A DNA stretch of 64,000 nucleotides, taken from Neckera pumila (Eukaryota; Streptophyta; Bryopsida; Hypnales; Neckeraceae). The notes beneath the pieces are model-generated. The model had not been told where the DNA came from. It saw only the letters and a list, made by a program, of their open reading frames with translations, and did no database searches. The translations under genes were made by a program, and so were the position numbers. The stretch lies in the NCBI GenBank assembly GCA_963969595.1, contig OZ018408.1:18535823-18599822 (forward strand), in the 5' to 3' direction. Below, piece by piece: positions 1 through 11,304 of the stretch; position 1 is the stretch's first letter, and each line of letters starts with the position of its first letter.

Positions 1-656
1 TATTTATGAGGAAAGATTTGAATCATTCCATTTTGATCAATGAATTAAAAGCTATGAGGATTTTTTGTTTGCAAGTAGTTATGGATTCTCTACTCTAAAA
101 TGAACTTTGAAGTCCTTTATCTTACTCAATTTTCAATGTTTTTTGGCAAAAAATTAATCATAGGATGTAGATTGTTTATTACAACATTTCCACCATTGGG
201 TTTGGCATTTTTCAATTTCATAATTAAATTCTTAACAATTCAGTATTTTGAATCATTCTCTACTACTGTCTACTTACTTTTTTTTCCCTATATATTGTAC
301 AATTCCAAATGAAGTGAAAATTTTCAAGCATGTGGCCAACTTGTCTAGGAAAAGAATCTAGAGAAGCACCAAGCACTATTTGGGACATTTTTTCATAGAA
401 AATTGAGGTTGTGAAGTGCAACTGCCCTATTTTTTGAAAGGCCAAAAAACTATTTCAGTGAATTTGAATGCTTATATCTTGCAATCCGCGCAATGGAAAA
501 TTTGAAATTCTTACCACATGTTTTGAAGTCAGCATGTTACAAAATCCTATGGTTACATGTGTCAAAAAAAGTTTTTTTCAAAAATTTGGTACTTGTTCTA
601 AAATGGCAATTTTTAAGCATTTTGGATGAAAACATAGTCATGGAACTTTAGGGGTG
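1..656 (-). mobile_element. TTAA element, subfamily B, cut by window edge
   Basis: Non-coding element of the TTAA family, running off the left edge of the window. It matches the full subfamily B copies at 40931-41834 and 45906-46836 in reverse, with the blocks in the same order: the 'cattccattttgatcaatga' region near 40, the 'aagtcctttat' region near 115, a 'gcaagatata'-type block near 480 and 'aaaatggcaattttt' near 600. The surviving end reads aactttaggggtgaa, a decayed form of the TTAA-CCCC terminus. No frame in it looks coding. Confidence 0.7.
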
Positions 657-1249
657 AAGCTACTTTTATTTATGAGCTATATTTTCCATGGATAATGTAG
701 ATTATTGTATTAAGAAATATTTGGCAAGTCTTTGGAAGTAGTTTAGATGGAATTGACAAAATGTTGCACATAAACACCTCAAAATTGTTGTATTCTTAGT
801 ACCCCAAATATCTACAACAAGTTGGTATTTAGCAATAAATCACGTAGAAAATGTATTTTATTTCACATGGGTACTTACCAAAGCCAGTAGAGCAGCAATT
901 ATTCTCTAGTATGGACCACACTATATGGAATTTATCTAAAGTACTTTGAAATGCCATATTAGTGCTCACTTGTATATTCAATTATTCATGAATTAGTATG
1001 AGTTAAAATTATTAGTACATAGCACAAAGATTGAATTAATTTGTGTGTACTCTTGCAATTAAGAAGATTAGTGATCGCATACAAAAGTTAGCATGTTTGA
1101 TAATTGTATCCATTTGAAAAGCCTTGCCTTATAATTGTGTGAATAAAATTTTAAATTTTAAATATGAAAATTATAGTATAAGACATATTGCGCAATACAA
1201 ATTCAGAAGTTCAATTTAAAATTCATTATAGTTTTTAAGCTATTCTCTT
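657..1249. other. AT-rich spacer, nothing recognised
   Basis: About 590 bases between two TTAA elements. I see no long frame, tandem array or inverted repeat worth naming. Confidence 0.5.
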
Positions 1250-2128
1250 TTAACCCCTAAAAGCCCAAGTGTCCCTGCGGGAGTTATTTGTACTTCGGGC
1301 AAGCTCATGTGACCTCAATTTTTCACATGATTTTTTGAAACTTTTTTGGGAGATAGGAAATCTCATTAGCTTTGTGGGAAGATAAATTTCATCAAATTCC
1401 GACTTACCCTCCAAAAGTTATGATGGATTGAATAAAAATTTCAATTCGGGAATCTGCTGCCCCTCAGGAATCTGACTTTGACTTCCAAGGGGGCAACAGA
1501 GGTGGCAGGAGAGGAGAGGTGGCAAGAGAGGCTATTGTTGTGCCTATTGGGAGGTCACATGAGGCTTTAGGAGCTTGTAGATGTTAGAGATTTTAACATT
1601 TTTCAAAAATAAAATTTCCTACTTCTAAAATACAAGTGCATCTTTCAATCGGCCGTTCAGATTTCCTAGATCAAAAAATGTATGATGGGATTTTATTTTT
1701 GAAAATGGCCTATTGTATTGTCATTTCTTGGGACATAGTGGCAAACTTTAATTTTTTTGAATACCGGGATTGTCTTGGATTGCCTTGAAAATTGATATGC
1801 ACATGCCTAACATGTTTCCCCATAAGAAAAAATTATAAATTAGAGGTCTGTAGTGGAAAAAAATTCAACAAATGGCGGTCAAAGGCATCTGAAATTTTCG
1901 GGCACAGTGGAAAGAAAAAAAAAACATACTTTGAATGCAAATATATCCCAATCTATAAGGTCAAACCTCATGAAATTTTTACCACATGTTCCCACACAAG
2001 TTAAATACAAGATCCAACGGTTACATTCCCAAAAAATCAATTTTTCAAACTTTTTTGATGAATGCTCTAGAAATGGCAGTTTTGGATGTTTTTTGAGGTA
2101 GAAAAGGCCTTGGGCTTTTAGGGGTTAA
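1250..2128 (-). mobile_element. TTAA element, subfamily C, complete
   Basis: Both ends are intact. The left end TTAACCCCTAAAAGCCCAAG and the right end CTTGGGCTTTTAGGGGTTAA are perfect 20-base inverse complements. Flanking TTAA is present at both sides. The 'gaaatggcagtttt' block lies next to the right end, so the element is in minus orientation. The interior has no frame above 82 codons and is taken as non-autonomous. Its 20-base terminus is the closest of all copies to the ends of the piggyBac element at 49969-54991. Confidence 0.85.
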
Positions 2129-2478
2129 TGTTGGTCACACCAAATACCCAGTTTTATTACCACTTTCATAATCACTCACCTAAAACTCAATGAATGTTCT
2201 TGAAACCTCTTTGGCATGAACGTCTTTGACATATTGACATTCACCATCTATTGTTCATGTTCCAAAAAATTGTTAAAAATGAACACACATAAATTTTAAA
2301 TGAAATGAAATGCAGAAAAAAAATCAATTTGAATAGTGTTTTGATGGAACTAAGGGTGAAGGACCTCATTGACTATTACACAATATTTGTTGTATGCAAA
2401 TGGATAGTTGTTGTATGTAGCTTGTATATATAAATGATAGTTTATAATTATGTAAATTCATATCATGAATTAAAAATT

Positions 2479-2560
2479 TTAACCCCTAAAGTTCTATGGC
2501 CAAATTTTCAACAAAAAACACCAAAAACTACCATCTCTAGATGTTGCAAAGAGTTATAAA
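2479..2560 (+). repeat. TTAA element fragment, subfamily B 5' end
   Basis: Starts TTAACCCCTAAAGTTCTATG and continues through the 'caaaaacaccaaaaactacca' block typical of subfamily B. The similarity then fades. It is a short solo end that lies just before a longer B element. Confidence 0.55.
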
Positions 2561-2773
2561 CTTTACAAACGCATTTATTGGCATATTTAACCCTTAAAGT
2601 TTTGTGACAATGTTTTCATCCAAAATGCTCAAAAATTGCCATTTCTAATACAAGTACCAAATTTTATTTAAAAAACATTTTTGGAAAAATGTACCTATAG
2701 GATCTTGTAGTACATTAGTTTATGGAGATGCAAAAAAAAATTCAAAACTTTCCACCATGTGGGTTGCAAGATA

Positions 2774-3549
2774 CTCCCTTTGTCCCTCTAAAAACCTCCA
2801 AAACCTTCCCCATTAAGAATTAACTGTATTCTTAGTCTTTGAACCAATGATACATGCATTCAAGAAATCGTAACCCATTTCCTAGATCTATACAAAATCT
2901 CCAGCTTAGGTGTTGTCGTTTGAGCATCCTAAATCCATGCAACTATGCAAAAATATCACATTTGAGTATCATTTGTGAATGCCCCAGCTTGTCATTCATG
3001 ATGATTTAAAAATAGGTGGCAATAGTGCAACCTTGCCCACTTCATAAACAAATCTTCATAGCACCCAAGTGATCACTGAATCCATTGTCAACACAATTAC
3101 ATGAGGAAGCAACAAGTACAAGGTGCCTTATACAACGGTGCTAGTATGTGAGCCCAAGAATGCGAGCTTGTGAGCATTGAGCCTACAATATAGATACCAC
3201 ATACTATAGAAGTTGTATATATCATAAACACCTACAATATGGATATTTATAATATATATATATCCTATAATCATAGACGATTTCTATAGTATATACACCT
3301 ATAATATAGGTGTCTAGTATTCTAGGCTTATAGGCTCATTCTCCTATGCTCACATAATAGCAACCCTCGTGCCTCACAGGCAAGGCCAAGCTTGCTAGGA
3401 GTGTAATGCTCTCTAATTGCTTGCCACTTGCCCCCATGAGGTCATTCGACACGACCAATACTTATTCAACAGTCAAAATCAATAAATAGAGCTCTATTGT
3501 AGGACACAAATAGTGCCTATTTAGGAGGCTTTTAGAAGGATAGAGGGAG
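2774..3549. mobile_element. Stowaway-like (Tc1/mariner) TIR element, nested
   Basis: The ends are inverted: CTCCCTTTGTCCCTCTAAAA on the left, and the complement of ttttagaaggatagagggag on the right. They are bounded by TA at 2772-2773 and 3550-3551. The CTCCCT terminus with TA duplication is the Stowaway signature. The paralogous B element has the uninterrupted sequence gcaagatatattagcat at about 41110, which acts as an empty site. The interior, about 3140-3380, is itself a loose palindrome centred near 3260. No transposase frame is present. Confidence 0.75.
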
Positions 3550-3999
3550 TATTAATGTTGGAATTGCTAGAAATCCTTTTCTTGGTCCTACGAAAAACAA
3601 GGCAACTGTACTTCACAAGGTCACATTTGTATGAAAAATGTTTATGTTGCTAGTGCTTCTTTGGATTCATTCTTCAAGGCAAGTTGGCTACATGCTTGAA
3701 AATTCTTAGATCATTTGGAATTGTACAACATATAGGAAAAAAATAGTAAGTAGAAAGAGTCGAGAATGATTCTAAATACTAAATTGTTAAGAATTTAGTT
3801 ATGGAATTGAAAATGCCAATTTACAACCAGTGATTTTATTTTTTTCCAGAAATATTGAAAATTGAATCATATAAAGGACTTCAAAGTTTATTTTAGAGTA
3901 GGGAATCCATAATTGCCTACAAACTAAAACTCCTCATAACTTTCATTTCATGGATCAAAATGGAATGATTCAAAGCTTTCCACGTATATATATAGAGAT

Positions 4000-4024
4000 A
4001 GAGAGAGAGAGAGAGAGAGAGAAA
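4000..4024 (+). repeat. (GA)n microsatellite
   Basis: A run of alternating g and a inside the TTAA element at 2587-4286. Confidence 0.9.
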
Positions 4025-4449
4025 ACCAATTTCAAATTTTTGCTTATGAAAAAAGAGATTTTTTTAATTTGTCAGAACTACCTGGGTAAGGAAAAAAACT
4101 ACATATCATACAATAACTTTTTAACCAAGTAGTCAAAGTTATGAAACTTGTTTGGCCTTAAAGAAAAACCTCATCCCCATATTGAGTGAAAAATCTCAAA
4201 GAATAAAAGTTAAAATTCCATTCGTAATAAGCTGCCCAAATCGCTATGTTGCAAAAAAATGCACGGCTTGGTCCTTTAGGAGTTAATTATAGGATCATGC
4301 ACTAAACTAGCATGTAAATATGAGGAAGGAATTATAAAACTTTCACCATGTAGATTTGTGTTTAAAGTGAAGAAATTGGGTTCTTATCCACACTCCGTGA
4401 CTACACAATAAGCACCCAAAATTTGAAACACTTACAAAAGCAATGTCAT

Positions 4450-6285
4450 TTAACCCCTAAAGGACCAAGGTGATTTTCCTATCAAAAACCATTCAAAACT
4501 GTCATTTCTATTACAAAGAGAAAAGAGCTTTAAAAATTGTTTTTTTTTTGCATATCCACACGTAACATCTTATACTTGACTATTATATGAATATGTGGAA
4601 GAAATTTCAGAAACTTTGACCATGTAGATTGCAAGATACATGCATTTAAAGTGAAGGAAACAAGTTTTTTTGCACCTTGCTTGACTAGATGTTTTGGCTT
4701 TGAATTTTTTTAATTCAAATTTTTTGCACTACTGATTTTGATTTTCTACTTATTTATGTTAAGTAGTTAAGTTCAAAATCTACCAAAAAAATTTAGGAAA
4801 AAAAGCACTCAATTTTCACTCATTAAAAATTGTTAAGTAGAGGTGGGTTCAAGATTGAAGAAAAAATTAAATTGTTAATAGTCTAGATGGAATTGAGTTA
4901 CAATAATCCCAATGGCGAGATTGTTCTAGCAAGAAAATTTAACCCAATCTAACAATTTTCTTTGAAAAAGTCTAAAAACTGCAATCAAAAATGAATTCTA
5001 CAACTTATTTATCAAGAAAATGCTTAGATTGCCTGAAAAACTAAGATTGTCCATAACTTTCTCATTATTAGTCCAAATTGAATGAAGCAAAGCTTTATAT
5101 GTAGACAAAAATATAATCTTTGGAAAAAAAAATTGAAAAAAAATTATTTTGACTTTTTTGTGATTTTTTTTGTGCTGCCTGCCAAATTCCATTTTGCTTA
5201 TTGTGCCATAACTTTTGCTCCCAGCCATCAATTAACTCCTAAAGTCCCATTGTCCCCTCGAGGGACAAAATGGATTTGGGGCAGGCTACTACGACTTCAA
5301 TGTTCATCATTATTTTCTGAAACTTTTTGTGAAGATAGAAAAATACATTAGCTTTATGGGAATATGATTTTTATTTCAATCAATGTCTGAGGGCAAAAGT
5401 TATGGCACAAAAAGTCCTTTTTTTTGGTGCGGCAAGCAGAAATCTTCTCACACAAAAATTATTTTCTCATAGATTGTGGTATTATCTATATGGAAAGCTT
5501 TGATTCATCCCATTTGGATTTGTTATGTGAAGATTATGGGTAATCTTTTTTTTCGGGCAATTAGAGCATCTTCTTGAAAAAATAACTTTTAGGACTCATT
5601 TCTAAATGCAGTTTTCACATTTTTTCAAAAAAACATTGTTTGACAAGGCTAAGTTTTCTTGATAAAACAATCTCACCATTGGGATTATAGTGTTTTAATC
5701 CCATCTTAGAGCTATTGACAATTTAGTTTTTCTTTCAATCTTGGACCTACTTCTACTTAACAATTTTTTAAAGAATGAAAATCAAGTGTATTTTTTGGGA
5801 ATTTTTAATCCTAGATTTGCAACTCAATTATTCAACATAAAGAAAATTAAATTCAAAGTCTATAGTGCAAAAGTTTTTTACAAATGGCGGTCAAAACATC
5901 TGAAATTGCAAGTCAGTGTTCCAAAAATCAAAATTTTCCAACTTTAAATGCTAATGGCTTCTAATCTGTATGGTCAAACTTTATGAAATTTTTACCACAT
6001 GATCTGAGATAAGTTAAATAAAAGATCCTACGGTTAGATTCCAAAAAGAATTATATTTTCTCTTTTCTTAGATGAACGCAGCAGAACTAGCAATTTTGAG
6101 TTGTTTTTAATAGAAAAATGCCTTGGGACTTTAGAGGTTAAAATAAAAATTATATATTCACAAAGCTCTCCCCAAAATACACAACCTCAAAAAATCCCAA
6201 AAAATATCACTAAAAATTCAGACAGTAGGTACCTGCCCGGACCCAAATTGTCCCCCTAGGGGACAAACGGTCCTTTAGGGGTTAA
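4450..6285 (+). mobile_element. TTAA element, subfamily D, hosting a nested C element
   Basis: Starts TTAACCCCTAAAGGACCAAG and ends ggtcctttaggggttaa. Without the nested element at 5232-6141 it is about 926 bases and aligns end to end with the diverged copy at 62871-63751, which shares the blocks 'cttgcttgactagat', 'gattgcccataac' and 'cacaacctcaaaaaatccc'. No coding frame. It is the older partner of the nested pair. Confidence 0.85.
5232..6141 (-). mobile_element. TTAA element, subfamily C, inserted in another TTAA element
   Basis: Left end TTAACTCCTAAAGTCCCA and right end TGGGACTTTAGAGGTTAA are inverse complements, with TTAA at 5232-5235 and 6138-6141. The host sequence reads catcaa-TTAA on the left and TTAA-aataaaaatta on the right. 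The paralogue at 62871-63751 has a single uninterrupted TTAA at 63604-63607 in the same context. This shows insertion with exact TTAA duplication, as piggyBac enzymes do. Confidence 0.9.
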
Positions 6286-6349
6286 ACATTATTTGTTTTG
6301 TAAAAATTTACATAACATTCAAGAACATACATTGCCATTGCCTTGATTC

Positions 6350-6430
6350 TATAGTAGATGGTATGGAATATTCCACACCTATTAGTAGCTAAGTGGACAA
6401 GTGGAGGCTCAATGTGATGAGAAAGGTGCA
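6350..6430 (+). repeat. Dispersed repeat with a 20-base palindrome
   Basis: Contains the near-perfect palindrome GGTATGGAATATTCCACACC at 6360-6379, followed by 'gacaagtggaggctcaatgt'. The same arrangement occurs in reverse at 11049-11130. The palindrome alone recurs at 55372-55391. Confidence 0.6.
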
Positions 6431-6824
6431 TAAAGAAAAAGCAGTGGGCATGAAGGCTACTCAATGTTAATGTAATACAATAAATACAACAATATTTTTT
6501 AGTCTATACTAATTTAAATATTTCACAAATAGTGTGACTATGGTAGATTACTGTCACAATCAGGAATTGGATAACTCAGTGTACGACATGTGAGGTATAA
6601 AGGTATGTGTGAGAACTGCAGTTCCGTCTCTCAGCAAATGAATAATTCTTTTTTTTTACATTTTTTTTACATTTGTGCCCCAATTTTTTTTATAATAGTA
6701 CATGTGAAAAACAACTTCAGTTGTAGGCTTGAACAGACTGAGTGACTGGCAAAGCCAATGAGTCCTTTTTCTGACAACAAAAGAATTGTTGCCTCCCTGT
6801 CCATCCGTCTCCCCATAACATTCT

Positions 6825-6891
6825 TGAACAGGGTACAATTCATCCATGAACAGAGTACAATTCATCCATGAAACAGAGTACAATTCATCCG
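6825..6891 (+). repeat. Short tandem repeat, three units of 22-23 bases
   Basis: Three consecutive units of the form tgaacagagtacaattcatc with one or two differences each. The surrounding 6286-7447 holds nothing else I can name. Confidence 0.8.
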
Positions 6892-7818
6892 TGAACTGAA
6901 ACAAAAAAAAATGCAGTGTTTTTGGCTCTTTGGAGCATCCATAAAGTTATTAACAATTGACACATTCAATATTCACATTTATATTTGAAATCCTGCAAGT
7001 TTGTATTTCTCACCCTCACACCAAAATGGGTCTCAAAAACAGTACATGAATTGATCAATTCCAAGTCAAATGTAGGATAAAGTTCACTAAACCTAAAATT
7101 GTCAAGCCTATAGTTGACACAGTAGGATAGAAGCCATAAAGCACTTCTCATCTAGTTTGTCATGTCACTAATATCTTTTCAGTGTTAGGATCAAATGTAG
7201 AATCATTTGAAACCAAAAACATTCCCAAAAGTGTGTCCTAATAATTTAATTAATAAATATACATTCCTTTTTCAATGCTCAACACAAAGACATTGAAATT
7301 AGGGCATGGATTTAAAAATCTACTAATTTTGACATTAGTCTCATACAAATTTTGCATATACTATTCAAATGTCACTTCACCTAAGTGTAGCCACAACTTG
7401 TCTACATGTGACCAAAAATCCAAATCTCATTGATACACAACCTAAAACTATTAGAGCATTTAGCAATATTTTGAGTGACCCTACATTATAAGCTTTCTTT
7501 TGTTCTCTCCCAGTCATTTAATTTTTTCAAAATCTTTGCAATATCTTGTTTGTTATTTATTCTAGTAACTATATGTAAGCCTTCATGTGATTTTTTCCAA
7601 AATGCAATGGTCTTCCAACTCATTCAAATGTTATATTACCATTGTGACCATTTTTTTGGTAATTCATTCATCAACATAAATTAAGTGAAGAAATATTTAT
7701 ATCAAGTATTATTGATTGATAGTAGATTCAAGGAATCATGCATAAGGCTCCACAACAATCTTTTTGAATAGTATTGGACTTGCATCCTTTCTACTAAAGG
7801 TATTTAGAATCCTATACA

Positions 7819-8523
7819 TCATACTACTAAAATCATAACACCCTCTGTAATATCACAAATGCTACCATTAATAGTAGGGGCTCATTGCTTGCTATGCTAC
7901 GCATTCATTGTATCACATATTAGTAAAATTTTGATATATTTGAATAGAATGCATGATAATGATTTCAATAAGTCTTCAAAAATAAATAATTTTAATATTT
8001 TCAATCATGCATACACAAAAATAACATTTTCACACAATATTATATTACAAAAATAGAGTAGTAGTTTGCAATCACCTCTATAATATCACATTTACAGCTT
8101 TTATGATTTTAAAATTCTATTGCTACTACCAAATGATTTGAAAAATTTATTCAATTGAAGTGATTTTGGATTTTATAACAATTAAGTTGTTCATGAAGTT
8201 TTTGAAATTTACAATTTTTTCTTTTCAATTCACCAAGTTTTGGGGTTGCCATTGTTCGTAACAATTGAGTCAACTTTTGAGTGCATTACAATAAATGTGT
8301 ATCTTTTACATTATTCACCATTGCATATATTTCATTCATCATTCAATAAATTTCTATTGTATATTTCAATATATGATTATTTATAAACAAAGTGATAAAA
8401 AGATTTCAGTAATTTTCATTTGAAGATTTATTGAAGCTTTTGTTCTGTATTTTATCTAATATATATAAAACTCTAATAAAATTCTAATGATGAATGCGTA
8501 GCATAGCAAGCGCCAACCGCTAG
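7819..8523 (+). mobile_element. Helitron-like non-autonomous element
   Basis: A 705-base insertion relative to copy 2 of the duplication. It begins TCATACTACTAAAA and ends CCGCTAG, and sits between A and T (ca|TC...CTAG|ta). These are the canonical Helitron rules: 5' TC, 3' CTRR, A-T target, no target duplication. Removing it gives a 28-base stretch that matches copy 2 near 9860-9890 with three mismatches. Unusually, a perfect 22-base inverted repeat (7887-7908 and 8490-8511, gcttgctatgctacgc core) lies close to the two ends. No Rep/helicase frame is present. Confidence 0.75.
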
Positions 8524-9055
8524 TATTATATAAACAAACAAGTAAAATATGAGCCATTTCAATCCTCACAACTTTGTATGTAATTGTAATTTGGAAGAAA
8601 ACCATTTCACACTTTTAAAGAGTACATTAAAACTAAAAGCACAAGCGCAAAATTATTCATAGTAACTCAATACTATGTTGTAATTAGATTAAATGGAAGA
8701 TCATATTTTACTTTAAATTTACTTCTAGATCCTTTTTGTGACCTAGTCTTCTATTTAATAGAACTATAATAATTAGTGTAGATGTTGACAATATTTGAAA
8801 GGTTTGTATTATGTAAATTGATTTGACCAATCACATATACTTTAGAAAGTGGTTTGATTACAAAGAAAAATTTCAACTAAGCAACTAACTTTCTAACTTG
8901 ACTTATGACTTTTCAAGCAAAGATAAACAACATAAAGATAAACAACATGTTGGAAGGAAAAAAACTAAAAAGGGAATCACTCACTCATCTTCTTCATGTA
9001 TAAAAAACAAATAAAAAGAAGTAGAGAGGTGTCACACACGATAATTGCCCTTATT

Positions 9056-9293
9056 CACTATAAGAAACCCGTATTTTAGAGGATGTTTTTACTATTTTTT
9101 GGAACGCATTTTTGTGGACATTACAGTTGACAACCCATGTTTTTATGTCAATAATGATGTTCATTAAAACAACAAGATGTTTTATTGAACATCATTGTTG
9201 ACATAAAAACATGGGTTGTCATCTGTAATGTCCACAAAAATGCATTCCAAAAAATAGTGAAAACATCCCCTAAAACACAGGTTTCTTATAGTG
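9056..9293. mobile_element. CACTA-type foldback MITE
   Basis: A 238-base near-complete palindrome with arms of about 113 bases and a loop near 9170-9180. The termini are CACTATAAGAAAC and its perfect complement GTTTCTTATAGTG. The flanking 3-base duplication is ATT at 9053-9055 and 9294-9296, the size expected for CACTA elements. Copy 2 of the segmental duplication carries the unoccupied site ccttATTgtttctt at 10351-10361. Confidence 0.9.
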
Positions 9294-9511
9294 ATTGTTT
9301 CTTAGAGTTTTATGCTACATCAATCTATCTATCGTGTTCTAAAAGAAGTTCACAAATTTTTTTTAATAACCAATCCAAGTGGCCCCAAAACACATGCTAA
9401 GATGCTACCATGATCTAATAAAAATCAAAATAGTTTTTTTAACAAGAGCCATGCCTAAGACAGTCATTGTCCATATCATCTCTGCTTTCGTTTGGTTCTG
9501 AAAATGTTAGG

Positions 9512-10556
9512 CTATTAGAGCATTTAGCAGTGTTTTGAGTGATCCTACATTATAAGCTTTCTTTTGTTTTCTCCCAGTCATTTGATTTTTTCAATATCTT
9601 TGCCATTGTTTGGTTATTTATTTTAGTAACTATATGTAAGCCTTCATGTGATTTCTTCCAAAATGCAATGGTCTTCCAACTCATTTGAATGTTATACTAC
9701 CATGGTGTCCATTTTTTTGGTAATTCATCAACATTAATTAAGTGAAAAAATATTTATATCAAATATTATTGGTTGATAGTAGATTCAAGGAATCATTCAT
9801 ACCGCTCCATAACACTCTTTTTAGCAGTGTTGGACTTGCATCCTTTCTACTAAAGATATTTAGAATCCTTTAAATAGTATATAAACAAACAAGTAAAAGA
9901 TGAGCCATTTCAATCCTTACAACTTTGTATGTAATTGTAATTTGGAAGAAAAACATTTCACAATTTTGAAGAGTAAAAATAAGCTGAAAACACAAGCGCA
10001 AAATCATTAAATTAAATGGAAGATCATATTTTACTTTTAGTTTATTTCTGGATCCTTTTCGTGACCTAGTTTTATTTTTAATAGAATTATAATGATTAGT
10101 GTAGTTTTGTGGAAGGTTTGTATTACGTAAATTGATTTGACCAATCATATGTAGTTTAGAGAGTAGTTTGATTTTAAAGTAAAAAATTTCAACTAAGCAA
10201 CTAACTTTCTAACTTGACTTATGACTTTTCAAGTAAAGATAAACAACATGTTCAAAGGAAAAAAACCAAAAAGGGAATCACTCACTCATCTTCTTCATGT
10301 ATAAAATACAAATTAGAAGAAGTAGAGAGGTGTCACATATGATAATTGCCCTTATTGTTTCTTAGAGTTTTATTCTACATCAATCTATCCATCGTGTTCT
10401 AGAAGAAGTTCACACTTTTTTTATAATCAATCCAAATGGCCCCAAAACACATGCTAAGATGCCACCATGATTTAACAAAAATGAAAATAGTTTTTTTAAC
10501 AAGAACGACAGTCATTGTCCATATTTTATCCACTTTGTTTAGTTCTGAAAATGTTA
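9512..10556 (+). repeat. Tandem segmental duplication, copy 2 (uninterrupted)
   Basis: Matches 7448-9510 from 'ctattagagcatttagca' to 'gttctgaaaatgtta'. It holds the empty sites of both insertions of copy 1, at about 9873 and 10354-10356. It is therefore the ancestral-like state, apart from small deletions. Confidence 0.85.
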
Positions 10557-10643
10557 TAAATTATATTTTATGGTTAAAGCGACATGTCAATGAAGTACTG
10601 TACACTTCTCTTCAAGCCGCACTATTGGCTGGAATCTCAAAGA

Positions 10644-10661
10644 TTCTAGAAGATTCTAGAA
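10644..10661 (+). promoter_or_regulatory. Heat-shock-element-like motif, four perfect units
   Basis: TTCTAGAAGATTCTAGAA is a run of four alternating TTC/GAA pentamers, the consensus recognised by heat shock factors. It is made of a 10-base tandem unit (agattctaga twice). No recognisable gene starts downstream, so a working promoter is not shown. Confidence 0.4.
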
Positions 10662-11048
10662 AGAGGGAAACAATTGTATTGGTTGGTCTTTGCTTGAGGG
10701 ATAAAAGCGTTGCTTTTCTATACTGCAGGCGTGTCGTGTGAACAGGGCTCTTATGTAGCATGCATCCTCTGGCTTGCAATTTTGGTATCCTTATTGCACT
10801 ACTAAAATATTCTCAAATTGTTTTGAGGTAGCTTCAGTTTTAATTTGGGTCACACAGGGCAAGGCGATGTACACCCCTAACCAGCACGGTCCAGTATATG
10901 CAACAGTTACAATTTCGGACCAACATAGACTTTGAATATTTGGACCAACATAGACTTCGATTCAAGATGTACACATTCAAAACATGAGAGTCTATAAGAA
11001 GTCTATTGTTCGTAACATTGAGTAGCCTCTATGTCCATTGCCTTTCCT

Positions 11049-11152
11049 TCATACGCCTTGCTCATCACATTGAGCCTCCACTTGTCCGCTGATGAAGTAT
11101 TGTTGGGTGTGGAATATTCCACACCATCTACTATACAACTAAGGCATCAACA
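11049..11152 (-). repeat. Dispersed repeat with a perfect 20-base palindrome
   Basis: Reverse-oriented copy of the repeat at 6350-6430. The palindrome GGTGTGGAATATTCCACACC at 11107-11126 is perfect, and 'acattgagcctccacttgtc' precedes it. Confidence 0.65.
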
Positions 11153-11304
11153 GTGCATGCCACTGACTAAAAGTTACGTTGGTTTTTGATACATCTAGAG
11201 ACAATAAGCTACCAATAAGATCCAATAAAATAATGTATGTTTATCAATAGTAATTATGCTCAGTTGTTATTAGTATTGATTATGCGATTATTAGTGCGGA
11301 CACC

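Larger units (their letters stand above)
2587..4286 (+). mobile_element. TTAA element, subfamily B, with a nested insertion
   Basis: Starts TTAACCCTTAAAGTTTTGTG and ends TTGGTCCTTTAGGAGTTAA. Removing the nested element at 2774-3549 leaves about 920 bases, the normal size of the family. The interior follows the B copies at 40931 and 45906 block by block. A (GA)n run near 4001-4022 interrupts the part before the right end. No coding frame. Confidence 0.8.
7448..9510 (+). repeat. Tandem segmental duplication, copy 1 (interrupted)
   Basis: Starts 'ctattagagcatttagca' and ends 'gttctgaaaatgttagg'. The same sequence, at high identity by eye, restarts at 9512. Copy 1 holds two extra insertions, at 7819-8523 and 9056-9293. 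Without them it is about 1.1 kb, like copy 2. No gene is recognised in either copy. Confidence 0.85.

Noticed and set aside
1250..2128. Idea that the TTAACCCCTAAA ends are telomere-like repeats
   Set aside because: CCCTAAA occurs once per end, not in tandem, and the two ends are inverted with TTAA flanks.
10436..10741. 101-codon plus-strand frame across the heat-shock-like motif
   Set aside because: It starts inside the duplicated repeat and continues into unique sequence; no homologue recognised.
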